Source: Dipteris shenzhenensis (Eukaryota > Polypodiophyta > Polypodiopsida > Gleicheniales). Taken from it: 64,000 bases of DNA. A program made the translations under genes and the position numbers. How positions within the stretch are numbered: position 1 is the stretch's first letter; the number at the start of each line of letters is the position of its first letter. The stretch lies in the NCBI GenBank assembly GCA_047967505.1, contig CM106539.1, one strand, 5' to 3'. Positions 32,166-44,047 of the stretch are shown here, one piece after another. The notes under the pieces were generated by a model that saw only the letters and a program-made list of their open reading frames with translations, did no database searches and was not told where the DNA came from.

Positions 32166-33217
32166 CTATCGGAGGCTTGCCGTTATCATATTATCCATTT
32201 TTGTGGTGTACAAAGTATAATATGTTGTCACTGAGTATGGATCCATAATGTATCGTATATCCATGTTTGATTGCCATAAGAAAACCATTTTGCGATTGAA
32301 AGCATTTGTGAAGATGTCTTTTGGTTGTCTTCTTAAGAATAGAGTTGGTTTTGATATTGATGAACGCAGTGCTAGTATATATGTTGGTATATCCACTCCA
32401 ATATTATCTATCCCCATTGAGTAAAATTTGTCAATTGTGAGTCAAGTTCTATGCAGTCCATGTTCGCGGAAATGCCTTGGTATTTCTGTTTGTAACAATG
32501 CATGTTGCTCTATTCCAGAGGTTCTAATATTATCATTTCATGCAACGGAGGTTTTCGGTAGTGTTATCTGCACTTGTTGTTGATTTTTTTTTTGCAAGTG
32601 AATGTGTGTTTGTGGGTTTGGATGGGTCTTTAATATTTGTTGGCAGCAGGCTCTTGTCACATGTTATGTATTTATCGATAAAGGAGATGGTTTGTTCAGT
32701 TTCATGAATACCATATGTAGGTGCATTTTGTATCCACAAAATCCCATGTTCATGCTGGCTTCCTCTACTTTAAACTTCCGTGAGTGTGACGAAGTAGTCC
32801 ATTATGTTTCCAAGTAATTCTTTGTCTTTTATTATCAAATTTAGGAATTGTTGGAGTTTTTGCATATAATATTGCACATATTGTTGGATTTTCTCTTATC
32901 AATTCTCTTACTTCCATGGTTGAGTTTTTTTGTTCTGGACGTGTTTTATTGTTGTTTGAATATGTTTGTTGTAAACATTTTGTCAAAGGTTCCCATAGTC
33001 TCTCTGCACATGATAGTGTCATAAAAAAGGGTGGACAGCCCAATTGTCTCATAATTGCGAACGCATCTTTTTTTAGTTTCTCTTTATGGTCTGGAGAAGT
33101 GTGTAGGTTTTCGAAGTCTCTGTATCCAATTCTAGATTTCAAAATGGCTTCAATGTTTATGTCATTCATGACATCCTTTGCATATATCATTTTGTTTTGT
33201 AGTGATCCTTTACACAA
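32166..33217 (-). pseudogene. HUH Rep endonuclease of the Helitron-like gene
   Basis: From the 5' side: KDAFAIMRQLGCPPFFMTLS and AERLWEPL (Helitron_like_N), then GSQHEHGILWIQNAPTYG, whose HEH at 32,746-32,754 is the metal-binding HUH motif. A cysteine cluster follows (TCKKK, NKCR, HYRKPP), then NAFNRKMVFLWQSNMDIRYI and DPYSVTTYYTLYTTK. Tyr residues at 32,208-32,222 match the YxxxY catalytic pair that joins to DNA in rolling-circle transposition. Coding shifts frame near 32,750, 32,600 and 32,420 and has a few stops, so the protein is dead although its key residues survive. Confidence 0.87.
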
Positions 33218-33219
33218 GC

Positions 33220-34990
33220 AAACCTAACTAGATTGCATCACTTCGTTGATCAAAACTTCAATTGACTTGAAGAATAGATTTGGTATATTCTGTGAGAAAT
33301 GAAGGGATGTGTGTGTTAATTCCCACTTTACAATGTCTTGTTATGTTAGCTTTGCATTTCCAATTTGTCTTTCATGACCAAAGAAAAGTGTCAGAAAATT
33401 CAATTCCTCACTGTGCTTGCAAACCCAATGGTTTGTTGCCTTCACAAGGAGCAACATACCTGATGTCTGTTTCATAATCTATGACTTGATCAGCCATAAT
33501 AAGATTATGAATTAATGTGTTCGTGTAGGTGTCGTCATTATGTTCTCCATTAGCTTCGTTGTTGTTTTCTTCTTCTATAGTTTGGTCATTATGTAGTATT
33601 TGTTGTAAATGTTTGGCCCATTGGTTGTTGTTGATTTTGACATTGTTAGCTTTGTAAAGTGGTGTTTGAATGAGTGTGTGTAGTGCTCACATTAAAACAT
33701 TTGGGCGGAATTTCCCAAGGAGGTATGTACTCTTATATTGTAGTTTTTTCTTGATTCCAAGTATTATGGATGCTCATGAATTGTGGCAAGATGTATTGCA
33801 CTTGACATGTGTTGATACAACATTGACAATGCTACCTTGTACTCCATATTGTCCATCATGTAACAGCTCTCTGATTTGAGTAAATGCTATTCTGGGGGCA
33901 ACTTTCGTTCTTCAATATCATTTAGAATTATTACATCGGACATAGTAGTATTTCACCGAATTTGTAGGGGAACAAAATATTTTGGCAACGTATCTGCACA
34001 TATGGCTTTTTTGCATTCTATGCAACTGCATCGTGTTTCTTTGAAATGGTGTGTCACATTGTATTTTGGTCATTATCCGAGCATGTGTGTCTTGTTTAAC
34101 ATGTACTATTTGTTTTTAAATAGTAAACGTTCACAGGATATGGATCCATGAACTGGAGTATCCTCATTTGCGTTGATGTATGTACGTATAAACTTTATAG
34201 GAATTCTAAATGTTTCTGAATACTTTGTAAATGTTATACAATCATTTTTTATCTATGCATGTTTTCTTTTTTATGTTGTCAAAAGTGTTTGTGTAGCTAG
34301 ATTATGTTCTCCTGGTGGCGTTTTCGAAATGCAGTGACGATGGTCCGTCCTCTCATCGCGGCCATTATCTTGCTTATTGGACTCGTGTGTAGATATATTG
34401 GAATTGTATTTTGGAGTCTTTTTTTGAGGTTTGAGATTTTATGTCTAGTAGTATCATGACGTATTCATGTTGAGGGAAATTGTTCAATCAAGGTATGTGC
34501 CACATTACTTGTGGAAATAGAAATGTTATTTATGATAATGTGTTCCAATGTAGTCAACATGTCTTCTATTCAACGAGTGCTTTTCTTTTTGGTTAGTTGC
34601 ACATCAGATACGAAGGTAAACATTCCGAGGTGTCTTACACAACGACTTGTATTTGTTTTGGTTGTTTTGGGAGCTTCATGAGTATTAAAGTACCGCAGCC
34701 TATTTCATCACACAAATGATATGTTTTAAGTTCGAAATGCAAAATATTGATAAGAATGTGTTGTAAGAATAGATCTTCCGCACAGTAGTATGAACCATCA
34801 TCTAGTAATCCTTCAAAGTATTGTTCAGTATTGTTGATGTGTGAGTAAAGCTGTTTGGAAAGGTACGATTCAAAGAATTATTGCCCCCATTTGTCATGTG
34901 TGAATGTAGGTGTTTGTAGAACAATTTCTTCCCTTCTAAGTAAACCATTTTCCTTAGTGTTGTAGGTGTGATATGAAATTGCAACATGTA
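33220..34990 (-). pseudogene. N-terminal region of the Helitron-like gene
   Basis: Minus-strand coding continues upstream of Rep in several frames. At 33,690-33,900 it reads RIAFTQIRELLHDGQYGVQG and SIVNVVSTHVKCN, a motif seen at the N-terminus of many Helitron proteins (DUF6570-like, by memory). A Cys-rich motif TRCSCIECKKAIC lies near 34,020. Further up, EGLLDDGSYYCAEDLFLQHI and LKTYHLCDEIGCGTLILMKL at 34,650-34,830, then VRHLGMFTFVSDVQLTKKKS near 34,600, look coding but match no domain I can name. Stops and shifts occur throughout. Confidence 0.6.
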
Positions 34991-36081
34991 AGATATACAT
35001 GTGAATACACACTTGTTCTATGGATAAAGCTTGCAGAAGGCTCTGTCAACCTGTATTTCTTTTAAATTATTAGAGATGCTTATTTGCGAGTACTTCTTTT
35101 CCATAGCTCGTGCTTCATGAGAAGTGGAAATTGAATATATCGATGTTTTCAAAGTAAGAATCATGTGTAACTATCTCAAGGGTCAATGTTTGTTTTAATA
35201 GGTCGTTGTAGGTTGTAGAGTGCATGTAGTTGCCAATGTTTATGCACGTTGTGAGTCTTTACCGTGAGATGTATTTACAGTCCATATGCTGATGATGGTT
35301 GTTTTTCATGTCTTATGTTGCACACAATGGAGAGAGTACTCAAGGCCTACTTGTAATTGCAAAGTTGTACACATAATTTGGTTTTCCTTATAGGCATATG
35401 TTTTGAAAACATGCAACAAGATACGAGAGGATTTTATCAACAGTTACTTTGTTTTCTACGGCTGTGTTCAACTGTTGTAGAATATGCGTATGAAGAAGGA
35501 GAGTAGGTCGCAAACATTATGCAATGACGGAAGATTGCAGGTCGCACGAAAGATGGCTTCTGCGCGGACGTACCGTGAATGTGTGCAGTACATTTCAATT
35601 TCAGTATGAAGTTACCAAAGTATGATGATTGCTTGTACTAAAGCATGCGATGTGAAGATAACATGTTAACGAATTTAAATTCGAAAACGTATCTCGATAT
35701 AATTTATGGCGATGAAATAAGGATTTTTTGGCGATGGAATAAGGATTTGTACGAGTCATATGAGTTCATACTACAACATTTGTTTGATTAAGGGGAGTGA
35801 CATTTTAAGCAACATCTTATATGTAAATCTGGCTTGGAGTACAAATGGAGTGTCATAGAAGTCGCATAAGAATTACGTCTATATACTTAGATTAATTAAT
35901 GTTGTACGAATGGAACGTTATACTTAAAGTGTCTAATAGAATGAAGTACTTTAAAGTTACGCAACATTGAACTTCATATGGTCACACCAATTAATACTAT
36001 CGCTAATGAATAAGCACTTATTAAAGTGTCCAATAGCTGAAAATGCGTAGAAGTCACGAGTATGGCACATAGTCCTTACAG
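34991..36081. other. Divergent intergenic stretch between the Helitron-like gene and the RPA-like gene
   Basis: About 1.1 kb, AT-rich, no coding seen. It would contain the start regions of both the minus-strand Rep-helicase gene and the plus-strand RPA-like gene. A likely splice acceptor TTACAG at 36,076-36,081 marks the right end, so an upstream RPA exon may lie inside it but I could not place one. Confidence 0.4.
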
Positions 36082-37300
36082 GATGTCGGTTACCCAAAGA
36101 GTTTGAAGCTAGATCTAACTGAAAGAGAGGGCAATGGCTATATTACCCTCACGGTAGGTGAGGTGTATTACGCAGATTTCGCCAAGAATCTCAACGTTGG
36201 TGACTGTATTAAAATAACCAACTTCTTTGTATGCAGTAGGAACACTCGTAACGATGGGGGGACGATTGATTTCACCCTAGTTTTTTATCCTTCAACTAGG
36301 ATCGAACGATATGAGCCGTTTATGGTCGATCCGATGTTCGTTCCAACAACAGGCATTTGTAAGTATAAGGAGGAATGTAAGGACCTTCTAAACAAAGGAC
36401 AAGTGAATTACCTTCCGTTGGCAAACGGTTGTAGTAACAATCATCAAGCTCGGGAGCTTAATCCGTCAGATGGATGAACTAATCATTGGTGATGGCGAGG
36501 ATGTTGTGGATGACTTAATAATGGTAATGATTCATTATGATTGTTTCCCTTCCACCCAAGCTATGCAAACCTAATCATGGCCACTCTTATGCTCTTACAC
36601 AACTAAAATGTTTTCCTTTTTTTTTTTACAGCTCACGTTTTGGAGCAATAGTAGGCGTTCCGATTACATTTAGATTGTAAAGAGATTCAAGGCTGTCGCT
36701 TTTGGCCATTTCATACTGAGGAATGTTGGAGTGAAGAAAAATAGCCAACCCATTGCCCTAAATATGCTGAATCTAACCATTTTGGTCTCGGCTCGAATTC
36801 CCTCCATCTCTACAAGGTTGGCTTGTGTTTTCCATCGACATATTCAACAAATCGGATATGTTCAGTTTGAGCTGCTCCACTACCTTTGTAAGTGCAATTC
36901 ATGTTATTGCTAATTTACTTTTGCGCTATTTTGTATGAAGGTAAGTGGTGTCCTTAGTATTGTGGGAATCAAATCAACACTGTACGAGCCCATATGCACT
37001 TTTTGCAAAGAAGGTAAAATCTCGTAGGACAATATTGTGGCTCGTTGTTTGACCTGCAAGGGTTCTGGAGAAAATTCCCAAAGTGAAAGGCGTTATTACA
37101 AGTTTGGATGGTGGGAGTATAGACATTATGCTGAAGGACGTGGGTGGACAAGGTCTTGGATTTACCTCGTCCTTTCATAGAAATTCTAGAAGACAATACA
37201 CAGTTTCTAAAATCCAAACTTCTTGACATGAAGATTGAAGGCAAGTTTCTAGTTAACATGCACGGCGTGGTCGCAAGATTTGTTCCTTTGCGGAATGTTG
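36082..37300 (+). pseudogene. RPA70-like single-strand-DNA-binding protein fragment
   Basis: Exon 36,082-36,523 starts after an acceptor (TTACAG) and encodes KLDLTEREGNGYITLTVGEV, then NVGDCIKITNFFV and FTLVFYPSTRIERYE, the pattern of an RPA70 OB-fold (GKVYYI...NDYEMTLDSNT-IE type). A frameshift near 36,410 restores DELIIGDGEDVVDDLIM. A GT-AG intron (36,524-36,630, long T tract) leads to LTFWSNSRRSDYI, a TAG, then FGHFILRNVGVKKNSQPIAL. Further on, YEPICTFCKEGKI and ARCLTCKGSGENS form a CxxC...CxxC zinc ribbon followed by SIDIMLKDVGGQ, as in the RPA70 C-terminal domain. It is broken and probably carried by the neighbouring Helitron-like element. Confidence 0.62.
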
Positions 37301-37639
37301 TTGCTTAGCCAATACCTTCACCATAGTTCGACTACAGTGTGATACGGTTTGCAATGGTTTCCCAGTTTTCCATCCTGCTTTTCTCTTGTATAGCAGCTGT
37401 CGTAAGTTCAATCGGTTTTCATCCATTGTACAACACAAGACCGTCGTCTTTCTTTCTTTCTAGTAAGAAGAGTGGTATCTTACTACTTCACAGTAGAGTG
37501 CTTTGCTTTTGGGAGAAGGACATGACATGACATGTCCTCTTGTAAATGTGACCTGCTTTTATGGGAAAGAAAAAATTATACATAGAAAAAAGTTGCACAT
37601 TCTATTTGTTCCAAAAGTAATTGTTCATTCTATGCGCTA

Positions 37640-38760
37640 TAATTCATCATTTTATAAGGTTCAGTATTACAACTCTCCCTTCGAATATTCCATTTTTGAC
37701 ATACAAGTCAATTTCATCGATTGATAGGGGCCTATCAATTGGAGAGTACTCAATCTCAACACTTGCTTGGTCCGATGATTCTATGGACAAAATGTTTGGA
37801 GATCTCTCATCCTTTGGGGCCTCTAATTTAATTATTTTGTCATCTCTCTCATATACACTCTGGAAGTAGCGCTTCACAAATGACTTGTCAATGGTTACTA
37901 TAGCACAGCTCGATGATTCTGCATCATTATCATCAAGGGCAATAGCTTCACTTCGCATGTACAAATTGCTCGATTCTGCGAGAAGCAACCTCATTGTAAA
38001 TGTTTCCCCATACAATAGTTATTTACAAATTTAAAGCATGTGTTAGTATTTCAAGGTGCACTTTCATAATTTAATTTTTAAGATGCTCACCACATAACAT
38101 CATGCCATAGCCCATACTGGCGATATCTACAAGCAATACCAATGCGTGTCAAGAGTCACTGTTGTACAACCATGACACATAAAAGGGTCATATGTACCCA
38201 TCTATGCGTTTAAAAAAATACTGAAAAATGGATTATTATGAAGATGGAATCTTCAAAGACTCACATGACACTGAAACATGAAGACCCATAGAATTCTGTA
38301 TACTTTATCTTTTCATTTTATGTGCTTACTAATGCGCACGATGCCATTTTGACCTTAACTCTGTTGGCTCATTTTCAATTAAAATTTTGTGGATTACTAG
38401 TAAAGGTAAAAGTATCGAACGCTAAAAAAGTCATTTGAACCTTACAACATTAACAGATCACAATGGGAAGGTTAGTCTCCCGTCCATTAATTTCAATCAT
38501 ACACGAAAGAGTATGTACAAAATGTAACAGTTAATCAAAATTACTTACATCAAAGTGTTAATTGTACAGATGCATGTGCGTACTCATAAACTCTGAAAAA
38601 CCTAAACCCCTTACAGTTTCATAGTACCAAGGCTTTTTCATAGCTTTGTCTCTTGTTTTCTTACGCTTCGCAACCTTCTTCTTTAGTTGCTTCTTTCTAA
38701 CTTTGATGGATTTCGAGTTAGAGGATTCATCAAAAGATGAGTTTTTTTAGACATTTTCAC
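37640..38760 (-). pseudogene. Spliced-looking gene piece of unknown identity
   Basis: An open stretch from the acceptor CTTCTCGCAG at about 37,988 down to 37,647 encodes SSNLYMRSEAIALDDNDAES, CAIVTIDKSFVKRYFQSVYE and DRPLSIDEIDLYVKNG. Upstream, a 36-bp piece (38,096-38,131) is bracketed by an acceptor GCTTGTAG and a donor GTGAGC and reads IASMGYGMMLC in a frame that joins correctly. Further up, a basic block (38,620-38,750) MSKK...KKQLKKKVAKRKKTRDKAMK ends at a donor GTAAGG but is off by one base in an A7 run and does not join in phase. I do not recognise the protein; it may be a captured host gene or a Helitron accessory gene. Confidence 0.38.
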
Positions 38761-40260
38761 AAGCAATCACTAAACACTAGAATTCACTTTCAATACTTGC
38801 CGTTCCAAGTCCGAAGTTGTTAGGGCCATACGGAGTCATTGGAGTAGTCACTCACCACACTCACAAAGCTTGAACGAATGTAACTGCATAATGATACGCA
38901 ACTATTGTCACACAAATGCTATCACTATGGATGGTGTAACGAGTCCCTCATCAAATGTCAACACAATCTAGGTGAAGAGACCATTCTATGCATGCTTCGT
39001 TCATTATGTAAATTTCATGATTGCTACGTACAATTTTACCATGTAAGACAAGCTACGTGCACTCAATTCAAGTTTTTTGTGAATGACAATAGGCATGGAT
39101 GCATGCGCAACGTAAGAACCAACCGTTGACCGATCTGAAATTCAAAACATTCGAGCTACGTTCTCCTACAAATGAATTGCTAATAAGACGTACGTAAGCC
39201 TTAAATGGAAAGCACCTCCAATGCCCTAGATCTATTTTGAGTCGTCGAGGTCCTTGGACAGCCTAGGTGACTGAGGAGTTTTCCAGCAACTAACGTGGCA
39301 CTTCCATGGTAGTGACGTGGTAAAGTCAATGCTCCAGAAGGATACAACCCATGGTAGAGTTTATTGATGCCAAAGAACAAGAAAAGAGTAATAAAGGTAG
39401 TCTAACATGGGCTCCAGAAATGCAAAACACTATAGCAAGAACAGCACAGGGCTCACAGGCAGTGAAAGCAGTTAGGAAAAAGATGCAACAACAGATGTGG
39501 ATGGTGCAAAGATGTGAGAAAAAAGTCACAGGATAGACCAACCGAACAGCATGGCATACTTTGAACAGTAATGTGAAAGCAGCATCAATTTTCATACGCA
39601 GATTGAAGTATTTAGGGTGTGCAAAAAACAAGTTGTATAGATAGAGGTCACATTAGTCATGATGTAGACTGCAACAAAAATGCAGCATGTGTGATGGTAG
39701 ATCGCAAGCTCACAGTAAGCAGCACGCAGGTAAGGAAAAAAGTACGTAGAAGAGAGTTTAGAAGGACGACAGCTGAGGACAATAGCAAGAGGTTTATAGA
39801 CGGCATTACAACAAACCAACAAGCCAAATACGTAAAAAAGAGAAGGAAAGCGACCCCACGTTGCGGAATGAGAAATCAACTTGAGTACTTGCAAAAAACA
39901 TCGTTTAATACGTTGAGAGTGAAGAGAGCCACGCTTCATTCGTAAACCACTGTCGAAGGACGTAAGGGCACAATTGGAGGGAATAGGGAATTGCTACAAC
40001 AAAGAACAATCGAGCACACATGTAAACAGCGCATGGGATCATACATGACACATGGCCATCTGTGGACTCGCATATAGAACATGATGTGGCAAATTACAGC
40101 ATGTGGACTAAGGAATCTATTTAAGACAAATAATTTGTATTAAAAAAATTCTACTATTAAACAAATTATTTATTAACCATCACAAGTCTTTCCATAATTC
40201 CACATTAACAGAATTTGCTGATTCTTGATTAAAATCAAAACATGAAATACATTTTCGAAA
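38761..40260. other. No gene recognised
   Basis: Open stretches at 38,905-39,129, 39,326-39,631, 39,592-39,945 (both strands) show no domain or codon pattern I trust. The stretch 39,350-39,940 is open on both strands because it is low in stop codons, not clearly coding. Confidence 0.3.
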
Positions 40261-40405
40261 TGGTGCATTACATCAACTCCCTACATAGGTACTCAAGTAT
40301 TCCCTACATAGGTACTCAAGATACTTGTAGCCATTTTAAAAAAAATATTAACCATGTCAAATTCTCAAAATACATAATGTACAATCCCAACTGCTTGGGT
40401 TGATG

Positions 40406-40520
40406 CACAACTCTGACAAGGGTGCAGCTCTTCGATTGCACTTGTAGTCTATGCAATGTAGTTCACAACTGTGACAAGGTGCAGCTCCTCGATTGCACTT
40501 ATAATATATGCAATGTAGTT
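40406..40520. repeat. Tandem duplication, 58 + 57 bp
   Basis: CACAACTCTGACAAGGGTGC... and CACAACTGTGACAAGGTGCA... both run through CGATTGCACTT and GCAATGTAGTT, back to back. Confidence 0.9.
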
Positions 40521-40813
40521 TTGAGCACGCTAAAAAAAGATTGTTTTGAATGCTGCATTCTGCATAAGAAACATCTAGGGCCAATGAAGGCTGCTGCAAC
40601 CGGTTTGCCAAAAGTAATGGCGAGCAAAATAATGATGAGGCCGGAACAACTTGATGGATAATATTAAATGTTGGGCCTTCCAAAGAATGTCTTCCAACAA
40701 ATTTGGAAGACTAGACTGTAACGTTGCAAGCAACCATGCATCAACTAATCGCAACGACCAGACAAACAAACTACACTAATAACCAGTAACGAGTAATCAC
40801 AACAACAGACAAT

Positions 40814-41048
40814 GACAGTGGTCAAAGAGACGTAATCCACATAAAATTCACAATTCAATGACATATTCTAAGTAAATGATTACATAATCTACACAACAGT
40901 GTAAAAGAATAGTTTTGCTTGCTGCATACATGCAACGACAGTGATCAAAGAGACATAATCCACATAAAATTCACGATTCAATGTCATATTCTAAGTAAAT
41001 GATTCACAACAGTGTAAAAGAATAGCTTTGCTTGTTGCATACATGCAA
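40814..41048. repeat. Tandem duplication, ~120 bp
   Basis: GACAGTGGTCAAAGAGACGT at 40,814 recurs as GACAGTGATCAAAGAGACAT at 40,937; both units continue through ATAAAATTCAC and GTGTAAAAGAATAG to GCATACATGCAAC. The second unit lacks about 11 bp. Confidence 0.9.
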
Positions 41049-41329
41049 CGACTAGAAGAACCAGTCACCAGGAGGTTTGAAACGAAGTGATAGACTTGAG
41101 CAACACAAATAGCAAGTGGATGCATTTGCTACCAGAAAATGCAATTTCGGCCAAAAATACAATTTCGGAGGTCAGATTCAACGTCTGTCCACACAAACTA
41201 TGTACACTGATATGTGTAAACATTCAAAAGCTATGGACAACAGCCCCATTTAGAAACCCCTGTAAACAGCATACACGTGTTGAGTTCGAAGCTCCAAAAT
41301 GAAATAACACAAACAAAACGAAGATTCAC

Positions 41330-41486
41330 CTCATATAGATTCCGCCATATCCATCTCGCAAGCGCCAACCATAGCAAAAGAACATTTTCCCTCACAGCTC
41401 CCGATACTTGATCGCACTCACAACTTCAGAACACTCAAGTTGATACTTGTAGATACGGTTCGAGTGTAGGCATGCGTCCTTTTATA
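41330..41486 (-). promoter_or_regulatory. Possible minus-strand promoter and first exon
   Basis: TATAAAAG at 41,479-41,486 (minus) is followed about 95 bp later by ATG 41,385. That frame reads MFFCYGWRLRDGYGGIYMR and ends at a donor AG^GTGAATC at 41,330. It could be the 5' exon of the unknown gene at 37.6-38.8 kb, but the join cannot be traced, and a small exon like this may occur by chance. Confidence 0.25.
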
Positions 41487-41849
41487 GACAAGCGCGGACG
41501 AGACAAACAACTCCATACAGTTCTCGAAAGAACTCCCTCCCATACATGCTAAACACAACGACACAACGAACGAACTCTGGAAGGCCCTTTTTCTTTTCCC
41601 AGACACTCGCGCATGCGACATGCAAGACAAAATACTAGAATAGCCCAGAATTTCGACGTGGTCACCCAAGCCATTGACAGCGCAGCCAAAGAAGACAAAG
41701 CCAACGCCGAAGTTAGCGAACACTGTCAAAGCCACTCCATCGCCTCATCTCAAGCAAACGAACAACATAGAGAACATGACGCTCTAGAAGGCCCTTTTTC
41801 TATTCCGGTGGACACCAGCATGCAAGAATAGAAAGTTGCATGTCAAAGG

Positions 41850-41959
41850 GTCTTCGGGATACATCAAAAAAGCAGGACCGCGACAGAAGCCGTCGAAGAG
41901 ACTTCGGGATACACCTAAAAAGCAGGACCGCGAGAGAAGACGTCGAGTGCAAAGGTTAG
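41850..41959. repeat. Tandem duplication, 60 bp
   Basis: Two head-to-tail units with CTTCGGGATACA, AAAAGCAGGACCGCGA and GTCGA. Nearby GAGGTTGGAGCG units (42,000-42,090) and a repeat of GAAGGCCCTTTTTCT (41,579 and 41,789) make 41.5-42.1 kb repeat-rich. Confidence 0.8.
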
Positions 41960-42091
41960 ACAGCAGAGAAGCCGTCGAGTAGACAGATTGGAGAAGCGCA
42001 GGAGAGGTTGGAGCGGCGATGAGGAAGAGAGACGCGAGAGGTTGAAGCGCAGGTCAGATTGGAGCGCAGAGAGGTTGGAGAGGCTATGGTT

Positions 42092-43775
42092 GTGGAGGCG
42101 GGAAAGCCACCAACAAAAAAGGGAAAGCCAACCCTAAAAACCCCTGGACACGGACTACTATCCCAACCGTCCATTTCGCGCTCAAATCGCCACCGTCCGT
42201 TTCATGTTCGCCTAGCCGCAACTAACATCGTCCCCCCCTCCCACTCCGCTAACCTGGTCAAACTGACCGGGAAGTCTACAAGCAGCAACCTTAAGGGTGG
42301 GGGAATGCCTGAAATTGGTACAAGGACAAATGGCCTGCCAAGACATACTAGCAGCAGTGGAAAGAGCGACCCTGATATCACAGGGAATATGCAAGCTTTG
42401 AGCTTAATTGAAAACAGACGTAGCCAAGCACGTATCACATTCAGAACAAGAGATGATAAGCTCCTAATACTACACGAGTCACAGCAACTACAGGGCACAA
42501 AACTATGGATAGATAAGGACCTCGTCCCTGCACGATTTGTTGGAAAACACACCTCAATTGTTTGGAATATAGAAAAGCTAATGTGACCTGTAGATGAATG
42601 AATGCCCTTGATACCCCCAACTGAGAAAACAAGGCATCTGAATGCAGAAAGCACAACACTCATATATCTTGCTTCAGACTCTGCACTTAGAAGAAGAGAG
42701 AGCTCTGCTGAGGTAAGATACCACCTAAGACTTGGTATGCTGCACCCCATGTCTGACATCTCCTCCAAACTGCCGAAGGCCTCTCCAATAAGCTTCAGTA
42801 GCTGCTTCTGGTCAAGCTCCGCTTGCTGCTCCCTCCGGGCGGTCTTGTGCTCCCCTAGTGGCTCAAGACAGGCACTGAAATCTGCCCCAATAGAGGCTGA
42901 GCTCTGCACTGAACTGAGCTAAATGTTGTGCCCACAAATGGTCCTATTTATAGAGCTCCAGGCCCTCCAGACTGGCCGACACAGTCTATAAACTGGCAAG
43001 AACACATGTCTGCCGACCTGCTGCTGCCTCCTACTGCCTATATAAGGCCTCTGTACCAGGCTCCTGGCCTCTGGTCTTTGCTCCAGAGCTCCTGCCTTCA
43101 GTTGGCCCTACCCCAGACCACCTGTACCTGCTGCAGCACCTGACCAGGCACTTGTGTTGTACCTTCGCTGCAGTACTGCTGACCAGTTGCAGACTGCTCC
43201 TGCCGCAGGCCTTCTGTACTGCCATTTGGCAGCCCTTGGCTGCTGCCTCTGTTGCTGTCCTGCCCCAGCCCACTGGCCCTTGTCCATAGACCTATGGCTG
43301 GCTGCATACAGCCATATAGCAGGCCCCATTCCAGGACATGAGTGCTGCCCATGCGCCAGCCTTTCATGCTGTCCACATGGCAGCCACTTTACCTCCTTTA
43401 TCCCTCCTTATCATGCTACAGCTATCAAACCCCATTCCACTCGTCATTCGGGGCTAACAGGAGGGGCATTGCCCTATACTTCCAACGCAATTGCAATAGA
43501 AAGCACCAAATTGGAGAAGGTGAGAACCCAAGAAACCCGGGCAATGACAGCTTAGAGAGAAGGCCCAGCTCTCATAAGAGAATTCCACAAGGGTAAGAAA
43601 ACTTGACAGGTTTTTAGCCTTCAGCTGAAGTAAAGAAGAGAATGTTTGAGAAGACTGTGATTTTCTTTTGTTAGTTTTCTTAGCCTTCAATTGATGTAAA
43701 GAAGATAAAATCTCTGCAAAGATGTTAGTTTTTTTTTGTTTTTCATTTTTGGGGATGCTTTGTTGGTCTGACAGA

Positions 43776-43778
<3 letters not shown>
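42092..43778. other. No gene recognised; GC-richer stretch
   Basis: Open frames on both strands (42,059-42,586 plus, 42,202-42,909 minus) overlap and have no recognisable domain. A TATATAAG at 43,037-43,044 lies within a CTG/CCTG-rich stretch (43,000-43,400) of direct repeats. An LTR-like pair of ends, TGTTGTG at 42,924 and CTAACA ending 43,459, has no matching flanks. Confidence 0.3.
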
Positions 43779-43829
<51 letters not shown>

Positions 43830-43831
43830 TG
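43779..43831. repeat. (TC)n-(AC)n compound microsatellite
   Basis: About 18 CT/TC units run into about 8 CA units, followed by CATGCATGC. Confidence 0.95.
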
Positions 43832-44001
43832 CATGCCTACCACACATTCAAAGAAGTCTGTCGCAGCTTGATTCTCACATCACATAGGTTCTGGAGGCAT
43901 CATACTGATTGCAACAGCAGCATCTTACACTCTGGGCTGCAGAGGAGCCATGAGACGTTGAAGGAGGCCACATGTTCTGTGTGCGTATGTAATGATCCAA
44001 A

Positions 44002-44007
<6 letters not shown>

Positions 44008-44047
<40 letters not shown>

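Noticed and set aside
42202-42909. 235-codon open frame on the minus strand, overlapping a 175-codon one on the plus strand
   Set aside because: No recognisable motif on either strand, no matching splice or promoter context; likely chance.
42924-43459. Possible solo LTR (TGTTGTG...CTAACA)
   Set aside because: Flanking 5-mers CTAAA and GGAGG do not match and neither a primer site nor a polypurine tract is next to it.
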